The notes beneath the pieces are model-generated. The model ran no database searches. It was not told the origin of the DNA and worked only from the letters and a program-made list of their open reading frames with translations. A stretch of DNA of 64,000 bases from Pigmentibacter sp. JX0631 (lineage in GTDB: Bacteria; Bdellovibrionota_B; Oligoflexia; Silvanigrellales; Silvanigrellaceae). A program made the translations under genes and the position numbers. The stretch lies in contig NZ_CP123622.1 in NCBI RefSeq assembly GCF_029873255.1, positions 1,272,501 to 1,336,500 on the forward strand, written 5' to 3'. Positions 53,385 to 63,223 of the stretch are shown here, one piece after another. The first letter of the stretch is position 1; each line of letters begins with the position of its first letter.

Positions 53385-53798
53385 ATGGAAGAAGTAAATC
53401 ACTTTCTCACATTTTCACTTAATAATTTAATTTTTGCGGTACCTCTCAATTTTGTTGAGAGGGTTTTTAGATCTGTAGAAATTACGGAACAACCTTTAGC
53501 CTCAAAAAATATAAAAGGCGTAATTAATATTCATGGAAAAGTTATACAAGTATTTGATATTAGAAAACTTCTAAATCTTCCTGAGAAAGATTTATCAATT
53601 TATGATCAATTCATTTTAGGAAATGGGAAAAAACCAATCTGTTTATGGGTCGATACTGTGCATGACGTCATTCAAAGAACAAAAGTTCAAATAACAGAGT
53701 CGGAAATTATTACCTCAGAAAAAGATATCCTAAATGGTATGATGAATTTCAAACAAGGAGTCATTTTTTTTATTGAACCAAATTGTTTTTTTAATTGA
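53385..53798 (+). CDS. CheW-like scaffold protein 1
   Basis: A 137-residue single CheW domain: FLTFSLNNLIFAVPLNFVER, the internal IKGVINIHGKVIQVFDIRKLL with the conserved (N/R)-G-x-(V/I)-(I/V)-x-V-x-D pattern, and a C-terminal strand. It would couple receptor tips to CheA. It lies first in the operon, as a second CheW like WspB/WspD in Wsp systems. AAAGGGAATT stands before the ATG. Slightly divergent at the usual conserved Arg near the centre. Confidence 0.9.
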   Translation: MEEVNHFLTFSLNNLIFAVPLNFVERVFRSVEITEQPLASKNIKGVINIHGKVIQVFDIRKLLNLPEKDLSIYDQFILGNGKKPICLWVDTVHDVIQRTKVQITESEIITSEKDILNGMMNFKQGVIFFIEPNCFFN

Positions 53799-53822
53799 AA
53801 AACAAGGAAATTGGCGGTTTAA

Positions 53823-55190
53823 ATGGAGAAAAAACAACTACCACGAGAACTTCTCGTTGAAATGGGAAATTACATTTCACGTGAGTTAGGTATTTTTTTC
53901 CCAAATGAACGTCTTGTAGATCTTGAACGAAATTTAATTAATTTAGCAAAAGAAAGAAATTTTTTATCTATTGAAGATCTTATTAATGACTACCTAAAAA
54001 ATCCGGTTTCAGAAGAAAAATTACAATTATTAATTACCCAAATTACAGTTGGTGAAACATATTTTTTTCGAGATCTTAGAAGCTTTGAAGTACTTGAAGA
54101 AATCATTCTAAAAATAATAGAAAATAAAAATTCTGAAAATAAAGAAATTAGTATTTGGTCTGCCGGATGTTGCACTGGTGAAGAGGTTTATTCAATAGCT
54201 ATTTTGTTTAAAAGGCTCCAAGCTAATTTAGTTGATTGGAACATTATATTAATTGGAACGGATATTAATAAAAATTTTCTCGAACGTGCTCAAAATGGAA
54301 TTTATTCAGAATGGTCTTTCAGACAATCACCTGCTTGGTTAAAAAGTTACTTTACAAAAGGTATTAATGGAAAATATAAAATACTTCCAGAAATTCAAGC
54401 TATGGTTAAATTTTATAATTTAAATCTTATAGACTCAAGTTATCCTTTATCATTGCAAAATTTAGATTTAATTTTATGCCGAAATGTCTTAATTTATTTT
54501 GATTCTACGCAAATTAAAAAAATTATTTCTAAATTTTTTAATTGCTTAAATAAAAATGGAATTCTTCTAGTAGGCGCCACAGAAACAGCCCCTGAATACT
54601 TTCCTCAATTTAAATACATTTCTTATCCTGATGTAATTGTTTATGCAAAAAATGAAGTTGAATTCTTGGATAACTCTTTAGAAAGTAGCAATACAGAAAT
54701 AACCAACAATAATATTTCTATAAATTACAATGTAAAATATGATTCAAATATTAAGCATAATAATATAATAGAGAAGAAAAAAGATCCTAACTATTATGCA
54801 CAATTGCTTAAGTTCAGTACAGAAGAAAAAATTGATTTAAATGCACTAATTATATGCGAAAAAGCAATTAACTCAGATAAATTAAATCCCAGCTATCACT
54901 ATTTTAAAGCAAAAATATTAAATTCAGAAAATAGAATTGATGAATCTCTAATAGAATACGAGAAGACATTATACTTAGACAGCAAATATATATTAGCGCA
55001 TTTTGATTTGGGAAATATATACTTAAGTAAAAATGAAATAAAAAAAGCACGCAGACATTTTGAAAATGCATTATTACTATTGGAGATAGAAAAAAAAGAA
55101 AATATTATATTAGGTTCATCAGACATAAGCGTTGAATATTTAATAGAAAAAATATGCCTAATTTTTAAGGAATATAATTTTGATGAATAA
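53823..55190 (+). CDS. CheR methyltransferase with C-terminal TPR region
   Basis: A 455-residue receptor methyltransferase. The N-terminal all-helix domain (residues about 5-80) is followed by VGETYFFRDLRSFEV (the T-x-FFR receptor-binding motif), SAM site IWSAGCCTGEEVYSIAI, GTDINKNFLERAQ, and LILCRNVLIYF. After about residue 290 comes a low-complexity linker (Asn/Lys-rich) and from about 320 a TPR stretch (NPSYHYFKAKILNSENRID, KYILAHFDLGNIYLSKN). CheR-TPR fusions are typical of WspC. It overlaps the next gene by eight bases. Confidence 0.93.
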   Translation: MEKKQLPRELLVEMGNYISRELGIFFPNERLVDLERNLINLAKERNFLSIEDLINDYLKNPVSEEKLQLLITQITVGETYFFRDLRSFEVLEEIILKIIENKNSENKEISIWSAGCCTGEEVYSIAILFKRLQANLVDWNIILIGTDINKNFLERAQNGIYSEWSFRQSPAWLKSYFTKGINGKYKILPEIQAMVKFYNLNLIDSSYPLSLQNLDLILCRNVLIYFDSTQIKKIISKFFNCLNKNGILLVGATETAPEYFPQFKYISYPDVIVYAKNEVEFLDNSLESSNTEITNNNISINYNVKYDSNIKHNNIIEKKKDPNYYAQLLKFSTEEKIDLNALIICEKAINSDKLNPSYHYFKAKILNSENRIDESLIEYEKTLYLDSKYILAHFDLGNIYLSKNEIKKARRHFENALLLLEIEKKENIILGSSDISVEYLIEKICLIFKEYNFDE

Positions 55191-55689
55191 AGAAAAAGAA
55201 CAAGAAATACTTAAAAAAAGAGCTATTGAACTTTCAATTTCATTGGATGAAGAAAAAAATAATTTTGAGACAATTGAAATTGTTGAATTTAGACTTTCAG
55301 ATGAAAGATATGCTATTGAATCAACCTCAGTAAGAGAAGTTTATTCCTTAAAAGAATTTACTCAATTACCTTCCATTCCAAAATATATATTAGGAATAAT
55401 GAATATCCGCGGAGAAATAGTAACCGTTGTTGATTTAAAAGTATTATTTGAAATTCCAAAAAAAGAATTACAAAATTTACAAAAAGTAATTGTAATAGAA
55501 CAAAATAATTTAGTTCTAGGAATTCTTGTTGATAATATTATTGGAGTTTACTTGCAGAATATAAATGATATTAAACTTGGAATACCTACTTTAACAGATA
55601 TTAGATCTGAATTTTTATTGGGAGTCACGAAAGATCAATTAGTTATTATTGATGCCATAAAATTTATTAATGAAATTAAATTATGTTAA
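55183..55689 (+). CDS. CheW-like scaffold protein 2
   Basis: A 168-residue protein: an N-terminal charged extension (about 35 residues) and one CheW domain ([56 protein letters not shown]). It is closer to the CheW consensus than copy 1, including the [12 protein letters not shown] block. The ATG at 55183 overlaps the CheR stop (TAA at 55188). Two CheW proteins next to one CheR-TPR, MCP and CheA-REC parallels the Wsp layout. Confidence 0.92.
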   Translation: MNKEKEQEILKKRAIELSISLDEEKNNFETIEIVEFRLSDERYAIESTSVREVYSLKEFTQLPSIPKYILGIMNIRGEIVTVVDLKVLFEIPKKELQNLQKVIVIEQNNLVLGILVDNIIGVYLQNINDIKLGIPTLTDIRSEFLLGVTKDQLVIIDAIKFINEIKLC

Positions 55690-55705
55690 TTTATTGGAGA
55701 TTGAT

Positions 55706-57550
55706 ATGAAATGGACCATTGGTTATAAGATTACTGGACTGATTTTTATTTTAATAAGTATTTTTGTAATTTTATCTATAATTACTTACAAAAGCACTTT
55801 GCAATTAATGGATTCATATTCTTCTATATCACATTCAAATGAATTGATTAATGAAATAGAAAAGCTTAGATCAACTATGTACTATGCAGAAACTGGCAAA
55901 AGAGGTTATGTTATAACAGCTTTTGATCACTACTTAACTCCATTTAATGAAGCTGCAAACAAAATAGATAAACATATAGAAAATATTAGAAATTATATTC
56001 AAGAAAATAAAACTCAAATTCAACGATTAAATGCTTTGAAACCATTGCTAACTGAAAAAATGAATGAACACATTAAAGCTATAGAGCTAAGAAATACCAC
56101 TAGCTATGAAGCTTCTAAAGAATATTTAATTATGGTAAATAAAAGAAATGTAATGGATAAAATTAATGTAATTTTAAATGAAATGTCTGCAGAAGCTAAA
56201 AATAAATTATCAATAGAAGAAAAAAATAACGAAGCTGCAGTTGAATCAACAAAACTTTTATTCTACATACGACTTTTTATTAGTACTTTAAGTTTAGTAA
56301 TTGCTTTTATTTACATAAAATATACGATATCAAATCAACTCATTAAAATAACAGAACTTGTCGGAAAAATTTCTGTTGGAGAATTGCCTAAATCAGTTGA
56401 ATCCAGCAATAGACAAGATGAAATTGGAGATTTATACAGAGCATTTGCCCAAATGAATCAATATATCCGTGAAACTTCTGACATGTTAGAAGAAATATCT
56501 AAAGGAAATATAAATATTAAACTAAAAGCCATGTCAGATAAAGATGTTTTGCGTCTTACTTTTTCTAGAATGGTAGCTTATTTACATAAAGTTGTAAAAG
56601 CTTTAGATGAAGTCGCCAAACAGAATTTACGGTATAAAATAGACCCTGAATCAAAAGAAGATATTCTAGGACATACTTTAATTGCCATGGTAGAAAAATT
56701 AAATATCATTATCAATCGTTTGAAAGAAGGTTCGCAAGTACTATCAAAATCTGCCACAGAAATTATGTCTGTTACAAGCCAAGTAGCTGCTGCAGCAACT
56801 GAAACATCTGGATCAGTGCGAGAAACAATCGTTACTATCGAAGAAGTAAAACAAACAGCTCAACTTTCAACTCAAAAAGCAAAGAATGTTTCTGATACTG
56901 CAAAACGGGCATCTGAAGTTTCATTACTTGGAGCAAAATCAGTCGATGATTCTATTTCTGGCATGGGTGAAATAAAGAAACAAATGGAAACGATTGCCGA
57001 AAGCATTATGAAACTCAGTGAACAAAGTTTAGCCATTGGCGATATTACTTCAGCTGTAAATGACTTAGCCGAACAATCGAATTTATTATCCGTTAATGCT
57101 TCAATTGAAGCAGCTAAAGCTGGTGAGCTTGGAAGGGGATTTGCCGTAGTAGCGCAAGAAGTCAAAGCTTTAGCAGAGCAATCAAAACAAGCAACCACGC
57201 AAATTCGAACTATTTTAAATGATGTGCAAAAAGCAACAGCAAAAGCTGTTTTGACAGCTGAACAAGGTGGAAAAGCGGTTGAACTTGGGATGAAACAAGT
57301 TTTGCAATCAGGTGAATCAATTAAAACTTTATCCGAAAGTATATCTGAAGCAGCACAAGTTTCTAATCAAATTGCAGCCTCGAGTCAACAACAACTTATT
57401 GGTGTAGATCAAGTTGTTATAGCTATTCAAAACATAAATCAAGCAACCAATCAAAACGTAACAGCAACAAAACAAGTTGAAGTTTCTGCAGGAGAATTAA
57501 ATAGACTGGGACTTTTATTAAAAGAAATTGTTGATGAATTTAGAGTATAA
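55706..57550 (+). CDS. Chemoreceptor (MCP) with CHASE3-like periplasmic sensor
   Basis: A 614-residue receptor. TM1 lies at about residues 8-32, then a roughly 150-residue periplasmic helical domain with the CHASE3-like [20 protein letters not shown], then TM2 (about 188-210). HAMP-like segments follow ([40 protein letters not shown]). The signalling hairpin tip is [20 protein letters not shown] then [20 protein letters not shown]. No C-terminal NWETF-type CheR/CheB tether is present. The ATG at 55706 has GGAG six bases upstream. The same class of sensor occurs in WspA-type receptors that respond to envelope stress or surface contact (inference). Confidence 0.93.
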   Translation: MKWTIGYKITGLIFILISIFVILSIITYKSTLQLMDSYSSISHSNELINEIEKLRSTMYYAETGKRGYVITAFDHYLTPFNEAANKIDKHIENIRNYIQENKTQIQRLNALKPLLTEKMNEHIKAIELRNTTSYEASKEYLIMVNKRNVMDKINVILNEMSAEAKNKLSIEEKNNEAAVESTKLLFYIRLFISTLSLVIAFIYIKYTISNQLIKITELVGKISVGELPKSVESSNRQDEIGDLYRAFAQMNQYIRETSDMLEEISKGNINIKLKAMSDKDVLRLTFSRMVAYLHKVVKALDEVAKQNLRYKIDPESKEDILGHTLIAMVEKLNIIINRLKEGSQVLSKSATEIMSVTSQVAAAATETSGSVRETIVTIEEVKQTAQLSTQKAKNVSDTAKRASEVSLLGAKSVDDSISGMGEIKKQMETIAESIMKLSEQSLAIGDITSAVNDLAEQSNLLSVNASIEAAKAGELGRGFAVVAQEVKALAEQSKQATTQIRTILNDVQKATAKAVLTAEQGGKAVELGMKQVLQSGESIKTLSESISEAAQVSNQIAASSQQQLIGVDQVVIAIQNINQATNQNVTATKQVEVSAGELNRLGLLLKEIVDEFRV

Positions 57551-57552
57551 CA

Positions 57553-59961
57553 ATGGATCAAAAACAACAACTCCTGCTGAATAAGCTTCTCCAAACATTT
57601 AAGCTAGAGGCAGAAGAACATTTAAATAATATGATAACTTTTCTAGTTGAGCTAGAAAAAGAAAACGACGAAAATTCAAAAAAAACCTTAATAGAAAATA
57701 TTTTTCGAGAATTCCATAGTTTAAAAGGTGCTTCAAGAACAGTTAATCGTTTAGAAGCAGAAAAAATATGTCATGCTTGTGAAAATGTTTTTTTCTTACT
57801 AAAAAATAATCAATTAAAATTATCCTCAGAATTATTTAATCAATTTCATGCTCTTTTAGATCTTCTCGGAAAAGTAGTGGTTATTAATGATAACGAAATT
57901 TCAGACAAAGACAAATCATTAAGCAGAGATTTACTACAAAAATTAAACAAGTCGTCTAATCCACAAAACCAGGGGATATCCGAAAATAAATTAGCAAATA
58001 GTGAAAAGAATAATTCTGAAAGAAATATTCCAAGCAGCTCTGATAGTAATAAAAAAATTGAAAAAAATCTGCAAGAAGAAATTAACAACAAAACGCCGCA
58101 AGGAAAAACTTCAAAAAACGAAGTAACGGAAAAAGAAAATAGTGCAGAAGAAATTTCTAAAGAACAAGAAAAAGAAAATATAGCAGAAGAAAAAAATGAG
58201 AAAAAAGAAAATAAACAAAAAAATAACTCAGAAGAAGATAAAAAACCAAAAATTGAAAATTCAAAAAGCAATATTAGAATTTCCACAGATAGACTTAATA
58301 ATGTGTTACTACAAATTGAAGAGTTACGTGGTCTAGCTATAAATTCACGAGATCATCTTGTCTTCGTCAAAGAGTTGGGAAATGTAATAGAATTATATAA
58401 GCGAGAAATTAATAAAAATGAACATATTTCTAATGATACACTTGCATCTTTAGGAATAAAAATTTCGAGTCTCATTGGTTTTCTTGATAGAGATCAGCGT
58501 TCATTTCATAGTATGCTAGATTCAATTTTAGGTGACATGCGAAAACTTTTAATGTTACCTTGCTCAAGTGTTTTAGATTTATTTCCAAAAATTGTTAGAG
58601 ACTTATCGCAATCTTTAGAAAAAGAGGTAGAATTAATCGTACAAAATGGAGAAATAGTTCTTGATCGCCGCATATTAGAAGAAATAAAAGATCCATTAAT
58701 TCATATCATTCGTAATTGCGTCGATCATGGGATAGAAAAACCAGCAGTAAGAATTGCGAGAAAAAAACCTGCCAAGGGAACAATAAATATTTCAGTTTCA
58801 GCAACTCTTGGTAATAAAATTGAAATTTCAATTTCAGATAATGGAAATGGAATTAATCTTGAAAAATTAAAAAATAAAGCAATTCAGTCTGGTCTTATTT
58901 CTTATGAACATTCCTTGAAAATGACAGAGCAAGAACAAATACATCTTATTTTTGAATCGGGCATTAGTACAAGTGATATGATCACCGATCTGTCTGGAAG
59001 AGGCTTAGGAATGGCCATTGTCAGAGAAAAAATTGAAAAATTAGGAGGATCTATCCAAGTCGAAATGGTTCAAGGGAAAAGTACTAACTTTACAATTAGA
59101 GTACCAACAACTCTTGCGACTTTTCGAGGAATTTTAGTTCGAGTTTGGAATCAATTACTTGTATTTCCTACAGTTCATGTTGAAAGAGCAATTAGATTGG
59201 CTTTTTCTCAAATTAAAACAATTGAAAACAGAGAAGTTATTCAGTTTAATGATCAATCTGTCTCCGCTGTTTCTTTAGCCCATGTCCTTAATATGGAATT
59301 AAAACAAGATTCAGGAGTTAAAATTCCTGACAAAGTTTTATTTGTTGTTGCAGAACTTTCTGGGCAAAATATTGCATTTCAAGTAGATGAAATATTAGGG
59401 GAACAAGATGTCATTGTAAAAAGTATGGGTAAAAAATTAGGAAAGGTACCAAATATTTCAGGGGTAACAATTTTAGGTAGTGGGAAAGTTATACCAATAC
59501 TAAATATGTTTGACCTAATGAAATCAGCTATTACTTTAAGTTCAAAATCAAGTATTTTAAATCCTGAAAAAACCAACGCTGTCACTACAAAGAAAAAATT
59601 AGTTTTAGTTGTTGATGATTCTATTACATCTAGAACACTATTGAAAAATGTTCTTCAAGCAGCAAGCTACGAAGTAAAAACAGCTGTCGATGGCAGTGAA
59701 GGATTATCTTTGGCAAAGAGTGAATATTTTGATCTGATTATTTCAGATATAGATATGCCAAATTTAGATGGATTTGAAATGACTAGACAAATAAAGTCAG
59801 ACGAAAAATTAACAAAAATTCCCGTAATTTTGGTTACCTCGAGAGACACTAAAGAGAGCAAAGAAAAAGGTTTAGAAGTTGGGGCAAATGCTTATATTGT
59901 AAAAAGCAGTTTCGATCAAAGTAATCTTTTAGAAGTTGTATGGGGGTTACTACATGATTGA
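57553..59961 (+). CDS. Hybrid CheA histidine kinase with C-terminal receiver
   Basis: An 802-residue kinase. P1 holds the phosphoryl His55 in FHSLKGASR. A low-complexity Lys/Glu/Asn linker (about 138-240) replaces the P2 domain. P3 dimerisation (about 245-350) leads to the P4 ATPase: HIIRNCVDHGIEKPAV, DNGNGINLEKL, LSGRGLGMAIV. P5 is CheW-like (FRGILVRVWNQLLVFPTVHV, FQVDEILGEQDVIVK). The C-terminal receiver has acceptor Asp732 in LIISDIDMPN and Lys in IVKSSF. This CheA-REC form matches WspE. P1 can pass phosphate to its own receiver and to the CheB and REC-PP2C partners. Confidence 0.94.
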   Translation: MDQKQQLLLNKLLQTFKLEAEEHLNNMITFLVELEKENDENSKKTLIENIFREFHSLKGASRTVNRLEAEKICHACENVFFLLKNNQLKLSSELFNQFHALLDLLGKVVVINDNEISDKDKSLSRDLLQKLNKSSNPQNQGISENKLANSEKNNSERNIPSSSDSNKKIEKNLQEEINNKTPQGKTSKNEVTEKENSAEEISKEQEKENIAEEKNEKKENKQKNNSEEDKKPKIENSKSNIRISTDRLNNVLLQIEELRGLAINSRDHLVFVKELGNVIELYKREINKNEHISNDTLASLGIKISSLIGFLDRDQRSFHSMLDSILGDMRKLLMLPCSSVLDLFPKIVRDLSQSLEKEVELIVQNGEIVLDRRILEEIKDPLIHIIRNCVDHGIEKPAVRIARKKPAKGTINISVSATLGNKIEISISDNGNGINLEKLKNKAIQSGLISYEHSLKMTEQEQIHLIFESGISTSDMITDLSGRGLGMAIVREKIEKLGGSIQVEMVQGKSTNFTIRVPTTLATFRGILVRVWNQLLVFPTVHVERAIRLAFSQIKTIENREVIQFNDQSVSAVSLAHVLNMELKQDSGVKIPDKVLFVVAELSGQNIAFQVDEILGEQDVIVKSMGKKLGKVPNISGVTILGSGKVIPILNMFDLMKSAITLSSKSSILNPEKTNAVTTKKKLVLVVDDSITSRTLLKNVLQAASYEVKTAVDGSEGLSLAKSEYFDLIISDIDMPNLDGFEMTRQIKSDEKLTKIPVILVTSRDTKESKEKGLEVGANAYIVKSSFDQSNLLEVVWGLLHD

Positions 59962-60988
59962 TGTTCTGATAGTTGAAGATTCATTGGTAGCACAAGAATA
60001 TCTTATTCAAATTCTAAGTAGTGATCCTTTAATAAGGATTGTTGGAACTGCTAAGTCCGGTGAAGAAGCAATTGAGCTAGTTAAAAAACTTCATCCGCAT
60101 GTTGTTACAATGGATATCGAACTCCCAAAAATGAATGGTTTTGAAGCAACCAAAGCAATTATGCAGGCTTGGCCAACAAGGGTCATTATCGTAACAGCAC
60201 TCGAAGCAAAACTGTTAGATCTTACCTTTAAAGCCATGTCCGCAGGTGCCGTTGCACTAATAGAAAAACCACCTGCTTTTGGTAATGAAAATTCAGAAAA
60301 AAAGAAAAAAGAACTAATCGATACTGTAAAATTGATGTCGGAAGTTCCTGTCGTCAAACATCGTATATCAACTAAAGTACCAAGTAACGCAGAAAATCCT
60401 TTGAAAAAAAAGATTAGAGTTCTTGCCATTGGAGCATCAACTGGAGGTCCACCAATATTAGAAACTATTTTAAAAGGCTTGCCAAAAAATTTCCCCGCTC
60501 CGATTTTAATCGTTCAACATATCACTGAAGGTTTTATAGAAGGACTTGCAAAATGGCTATCTACTTCTATAGAAATGCCAATTCATATTGCGACTCATGG
60601 AACTTTACCTTTAGCTGGACATGTTTATTTAGCCCCCGATCATTATCATCTCGTCATCGGTAAAGATGGCTGTATTGAATTAAATAATGATCCTCCCGAT
60701 CATAATTTAAAACCTTCTGTAGAACATTTATTCCAATCTATTGCTAAAATATTTGGAAGTGATGCTGTTGGAGTTTTGTTAACAGGGATGGGACGGGATG
60801 GTGCAGATGGGTTAAAATTAATGTTTGAAAATGGTGCTTTAACTATTGCACAAGATGAGCAAAGTAGTCTGGTGTTTGGAATGCCTAATGAAGCAATAAA
60901 AATAGGAGGAGTAACTTATGTGTTACCTCCTGAAAAAATCATTGAAACTATATTAAGTATTGTAATTAATACTGAAGGAAAATCATGA
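59954..60988 (+). CDS. CheB-type receptor methylesterase
   Basis: A 344-residue response regulator-esterase. Receiver acceptor Asp54 (VVTMDIELPKMNG), then the methylesterase with the catalytic triad Ser162 (GASTGGPP), His189 (IVQHI) and Asp282 (GMGRDGADG). These are the same positions, within a few residues, as in Salmonella CheB. It removes receptor methyl groups opposite CheR. The ATG at 59954 is preceded by GGGGG and overlaps the CheA stop by eight bases; 59936 in frame is an unneeded TTG. It corresponds to WspF. Confidence 0.94.
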   Translation: MIDVLIVEDSLVAQEYLIQILSSDPLIRIVGTAKSGEEAIELVKKLHPHVVTMDIELPKMNGFEATKAIMQAWPTRVIIVTALEAKLLDLTFKAMSAGAVALIEKPPAFGNENSEKKKKELIDTVKLMSEVPVVKHRISTKVPSNAENPLKKKIRVLAIGASTGGPPILETILKGLPKNFPAPILIVQHITEGFIEGLAKWLSTSIEMPIHIATHGTLPLAGHVYLAPDHYHLVIGKDGCIELNNDPPDHNLKPSVEHLFQSIAKIFGSDAVGVLLTGMGRDGADGLKLMFENGALTIAQDEQSSLVFGMPNEAIKIGGVTYVLPPEKIIETILSIVINTEGKS

Positions 60989-62361
60989 GTAGAATTTTAG
61001 TGATTGAAGATAGCCAAACTCAAGCTTTAAAAATTCAATTTATCCTTGAAGATGCTGGATTTGAAGTTGAAGTAGCTACCAATGGCAAACAAGGCTTGGC
61101 TTTATTTTCTGCAAAAGATTTTGATGTGGTTATCAGTGATATCATTATGCCTAACTTAACTGGTTATGAAGTTTGCAAACAAATAAAAATGGATGCTAAA
61201 AAATCTAAAACTCCAGTCATTCTTCTTACGACTCTCAGTGATCCTATGGAAGTTATTCATGCATTAGAATGTGGAGCTGACAATTTTATTACCAAACCTT
61301 ATCAAGATGAATTACTTATAAAAAGAATTAACGATGTATTACTTACTAAAGAATCGAAACTAAATAGCTCCAATGAAAACTTTGAACTTGCTAGATTTTT
61401 AGATAAAGAAATTATGATACCAATTAACAAAGGACAAATATTAGGCCTTTTACTTTCCACATTTGAAGATATTGTAAGAACAAATAGTGAGCTACAAGAA
61501 AACAAAGCCGAATTAGAATATAAAAATCGAGAAATTGAAAAAATAAATTTAAGATTAGAAGTAGAAATGAAAGCTGCGCAACAAGCACTGCGTGGTTTAT
61601 TTCCAAAGGTAGAATATGTTGAAAATTTCATAACCCATCCTATCAAAATAGCTTTATTTAATCAGAGCGCTTCTGAAGTCGGTGGAGATTGGTGTGGATT
61701 TTATAATATTGGAAAATATAAATTAGTATTAATTGGGGATGTGACTGGACATGGTGCAGGGAGTGCCGTGGTAGCCGCATCTGTTTCTGGATATTTTGAA
61801 TCGTTGGCAAATAGTAAGTTATCAGAAGAAATTGATTTAATTACTTTATATAAAAATTTAAGCCAATTTATTAAAAAAATCGGCAATGATGAATTTTGTA
61901 TGACAATGGCTATGCTTTTATTTGATGAAGACATGAATAATTATTATTATTTAAACGCAGGACACAATCATCCTTTTATCGTTTCTTACAAAGATACAAA
62001 TAATATAGAAATTAAAAAAGCATTACTTAGTGGACATATCTTAGGACATGTTCCTGAAGAAAAAGCGAAAAATCAAGATGATATACAAATTAATAAATTT
62101 GAATTTAAAAATGATTCAATGCTAATTTTATATACTGATGGCTTAACGGAAAATGCAAATAAAATAGGTGAACAATACGATGAAAATCGTTTAAAAAAAT
62201 TCTTTCAAAAAAATAATTTTAAATTTACAAATCCACTAGTTATTATAAATAAAGTGATAGATGAAATATATAATTTTTATGACGGTTATCCTATCCAAGA
62301 TGACATTACTTTAATTCTTATTAAAAAAGGCTCAAAAAGTATTATTGAAGAAGAAAGTTAA
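60985..62361 (+). CDS. Response regulator with PP2C (RsbU/SpoIIE-type) phosphatase output
   Basis: A 458-residue protein. The receiver (residues about 1-125) has acceptor Asp52 in VVISDIIMPNLTGYE, Thr in LLTTLS and Lys in ITKPY. A middle helix (about 130-195, ILGLLLSTFEDIVRTNSEL then a coiled coil) links to a PP2C-type phosphatase. This has the metal sites SEVGGDWCGFYN and IGDVTGHGAGSAVVA, then LILYTDGLTENAN and QDDITLILI. In RsbU/SpoIIE pathways such phosphatases dephosphorylate STAS-domain anti-anti-sigma factors. The start overlaps the cheB stop (ATGA). No STAS or anti-sigma gene is adjacent, so the target is not known. Confidence 0.93.
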   Translation: MSRILVIEDSQTQALKIQFILEDAGFEVEVATNGKQGLALFSAKDFDVVISDIIMPNLTGYEVCKQIKMDAKKSKTPVILLTTLSDPMEVIHALECGADNFITKPYQDELLIKRINDVLLTKESKLNSSNENFELARFLDKEIMIPINKGQILGLLLSTFEDIVRTNSELQENKAELEYKNREIEKINLRLEVEMKAAQQALRGLFPKVEYVENFITHPIKIALFNQSASEVGGDWCGFYNIGKYKLVLIGDVTGHGAGSAVVAASVSGYFESLANSKLSEEIDLITLYKNLSQFIKKIGNDEFCMTMAMLLFDEDMNNYYYLNAGHNHPFIVSYKDTNNIEIKKALLSGHILGHVPEEKAKNQDDIQINKFEFKNDSMLILYTDGLTENANKIGEQYDENRLKKFFQKNNFKFTNPLVIINKVIDEIYNFYDGYPIQDDITLILIKKGSKSIIEEES

Positions 62362-62364
62362 AAA

Positions 62365-63168
62365 TTAATTTTTAACAGGCAATAAACTTTTTCCTATTTT
62401 AGCTCCAACATGCTTTGTAAAAATTTTTAGTAATGTTCCATCTTTTAAAATACTATCAATTACGGATTGAAATTTTTCTGCATCTTCTTTTCCAAATCTC
62501 TTTTTTGATAAAATGAGATCACCCGGAACCAATTCTGTGTTTTCTTGAAAATCTTTTACAATAAATTTATTACTTGATTTTAATTTTTGTAACCAATAAG
62601 GATAAACAACATTTAATGCTACAACCGCCTGTACTTCATTTTTTTCTAACAGAGAAAATAAATCGTCTACTCTAGGCACTTCTATAATTCTCTCTTGATT
62701 TTTAATATTTTCAAACATATTATCGAAATAGGCACCATGTTTAAAAGCTCTAACCCTAGCAAATTTAATTTCCGGATTATTTTGTAATTCTTCTAATTTT
62801 AAAATTTTATCATATTTATTATTCAAAATTAAAACTTGTTTTGCATTTAAATAGCGAACAAAATGTGCAAACTTTAATCTTTCTGGAGTAGGTATACCCG
62901 AAACTGACATATTTAATTCTCCCGTTTCTAACTCTTTCCAAATACGGGCTCTTGTTAATACATCAGTATGAAATGAACAATTTGTTCTTTTTTTAATTTC
63001 CTCAATTACATCATAATCTATACCATTATATATTTTATCTTCTTCATAAAAAAGAAACCCTATCGTATAAAAACCAAGCGAAATTGGTTTTTGACTATCA
63101 CAAATATTTATTTTACCAAATGCCAAGGATTCATACATTAACAGCAAAATACAAATAATAATATTCAT
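62365..63168 (-). CDS. Periplasmic amino-acid-type solute-binding protein
   Basis: A 267-residue protein with a signal peptide (about 17 residues) and the SBP_bac_3 layout: GIDYDVIEEIKKRTNCSFHT near residue 50, LETGELNMSVSGIPTPERLKF (family G-x-x-D-x-x-x-x-x-x-x-T-x-E-R block with Asn for Asp), FSLLEKNEVQAVVALNVVY and a C-terminal IDSILKDGTLLKIF. No transporter genes are next to it. It faces the chemosensory operon, stop to stop, three bases apart. A role as sensor ligand-binder for the array is possible but not supported by strand or operon. Confidence 0.8.
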   Translation of the reverse strand: MNIIICILLLMYESLAFGKINICDSQKPISLGFYTIGFLFYEEDKIYNGIDYDVIEEIKKRTNCSFHTDVLTRARIWKELETGELNMSVSGIPTPERLKFAHFVRYLNAKQVLILNNKYDKILKLEELQNNPEIKFARVRAFKHGAYFDNMFENIKNQERIIEVPRVDDLFSLLEKNEVQAVVALNVVYPYWLQKLKSSNKFIVKDFQENTELVPGDLILSKKRFGKEDAEKFQSVIDSILKDGTLLKIFTKHVGAKIGKSLLPVKN

Positions 63169-63223
63169 GAAGTAGCACCTATTTATGTTTTTACCAATAC
63201 AAAATATATCTTAACTGTATTTA

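Noticed and set aside
57846-58286. Minus-strand Phe/Ser-rich frame
   Set aside because: Antisense image of the Lys/Glu-rich CheA linker; no start signals.
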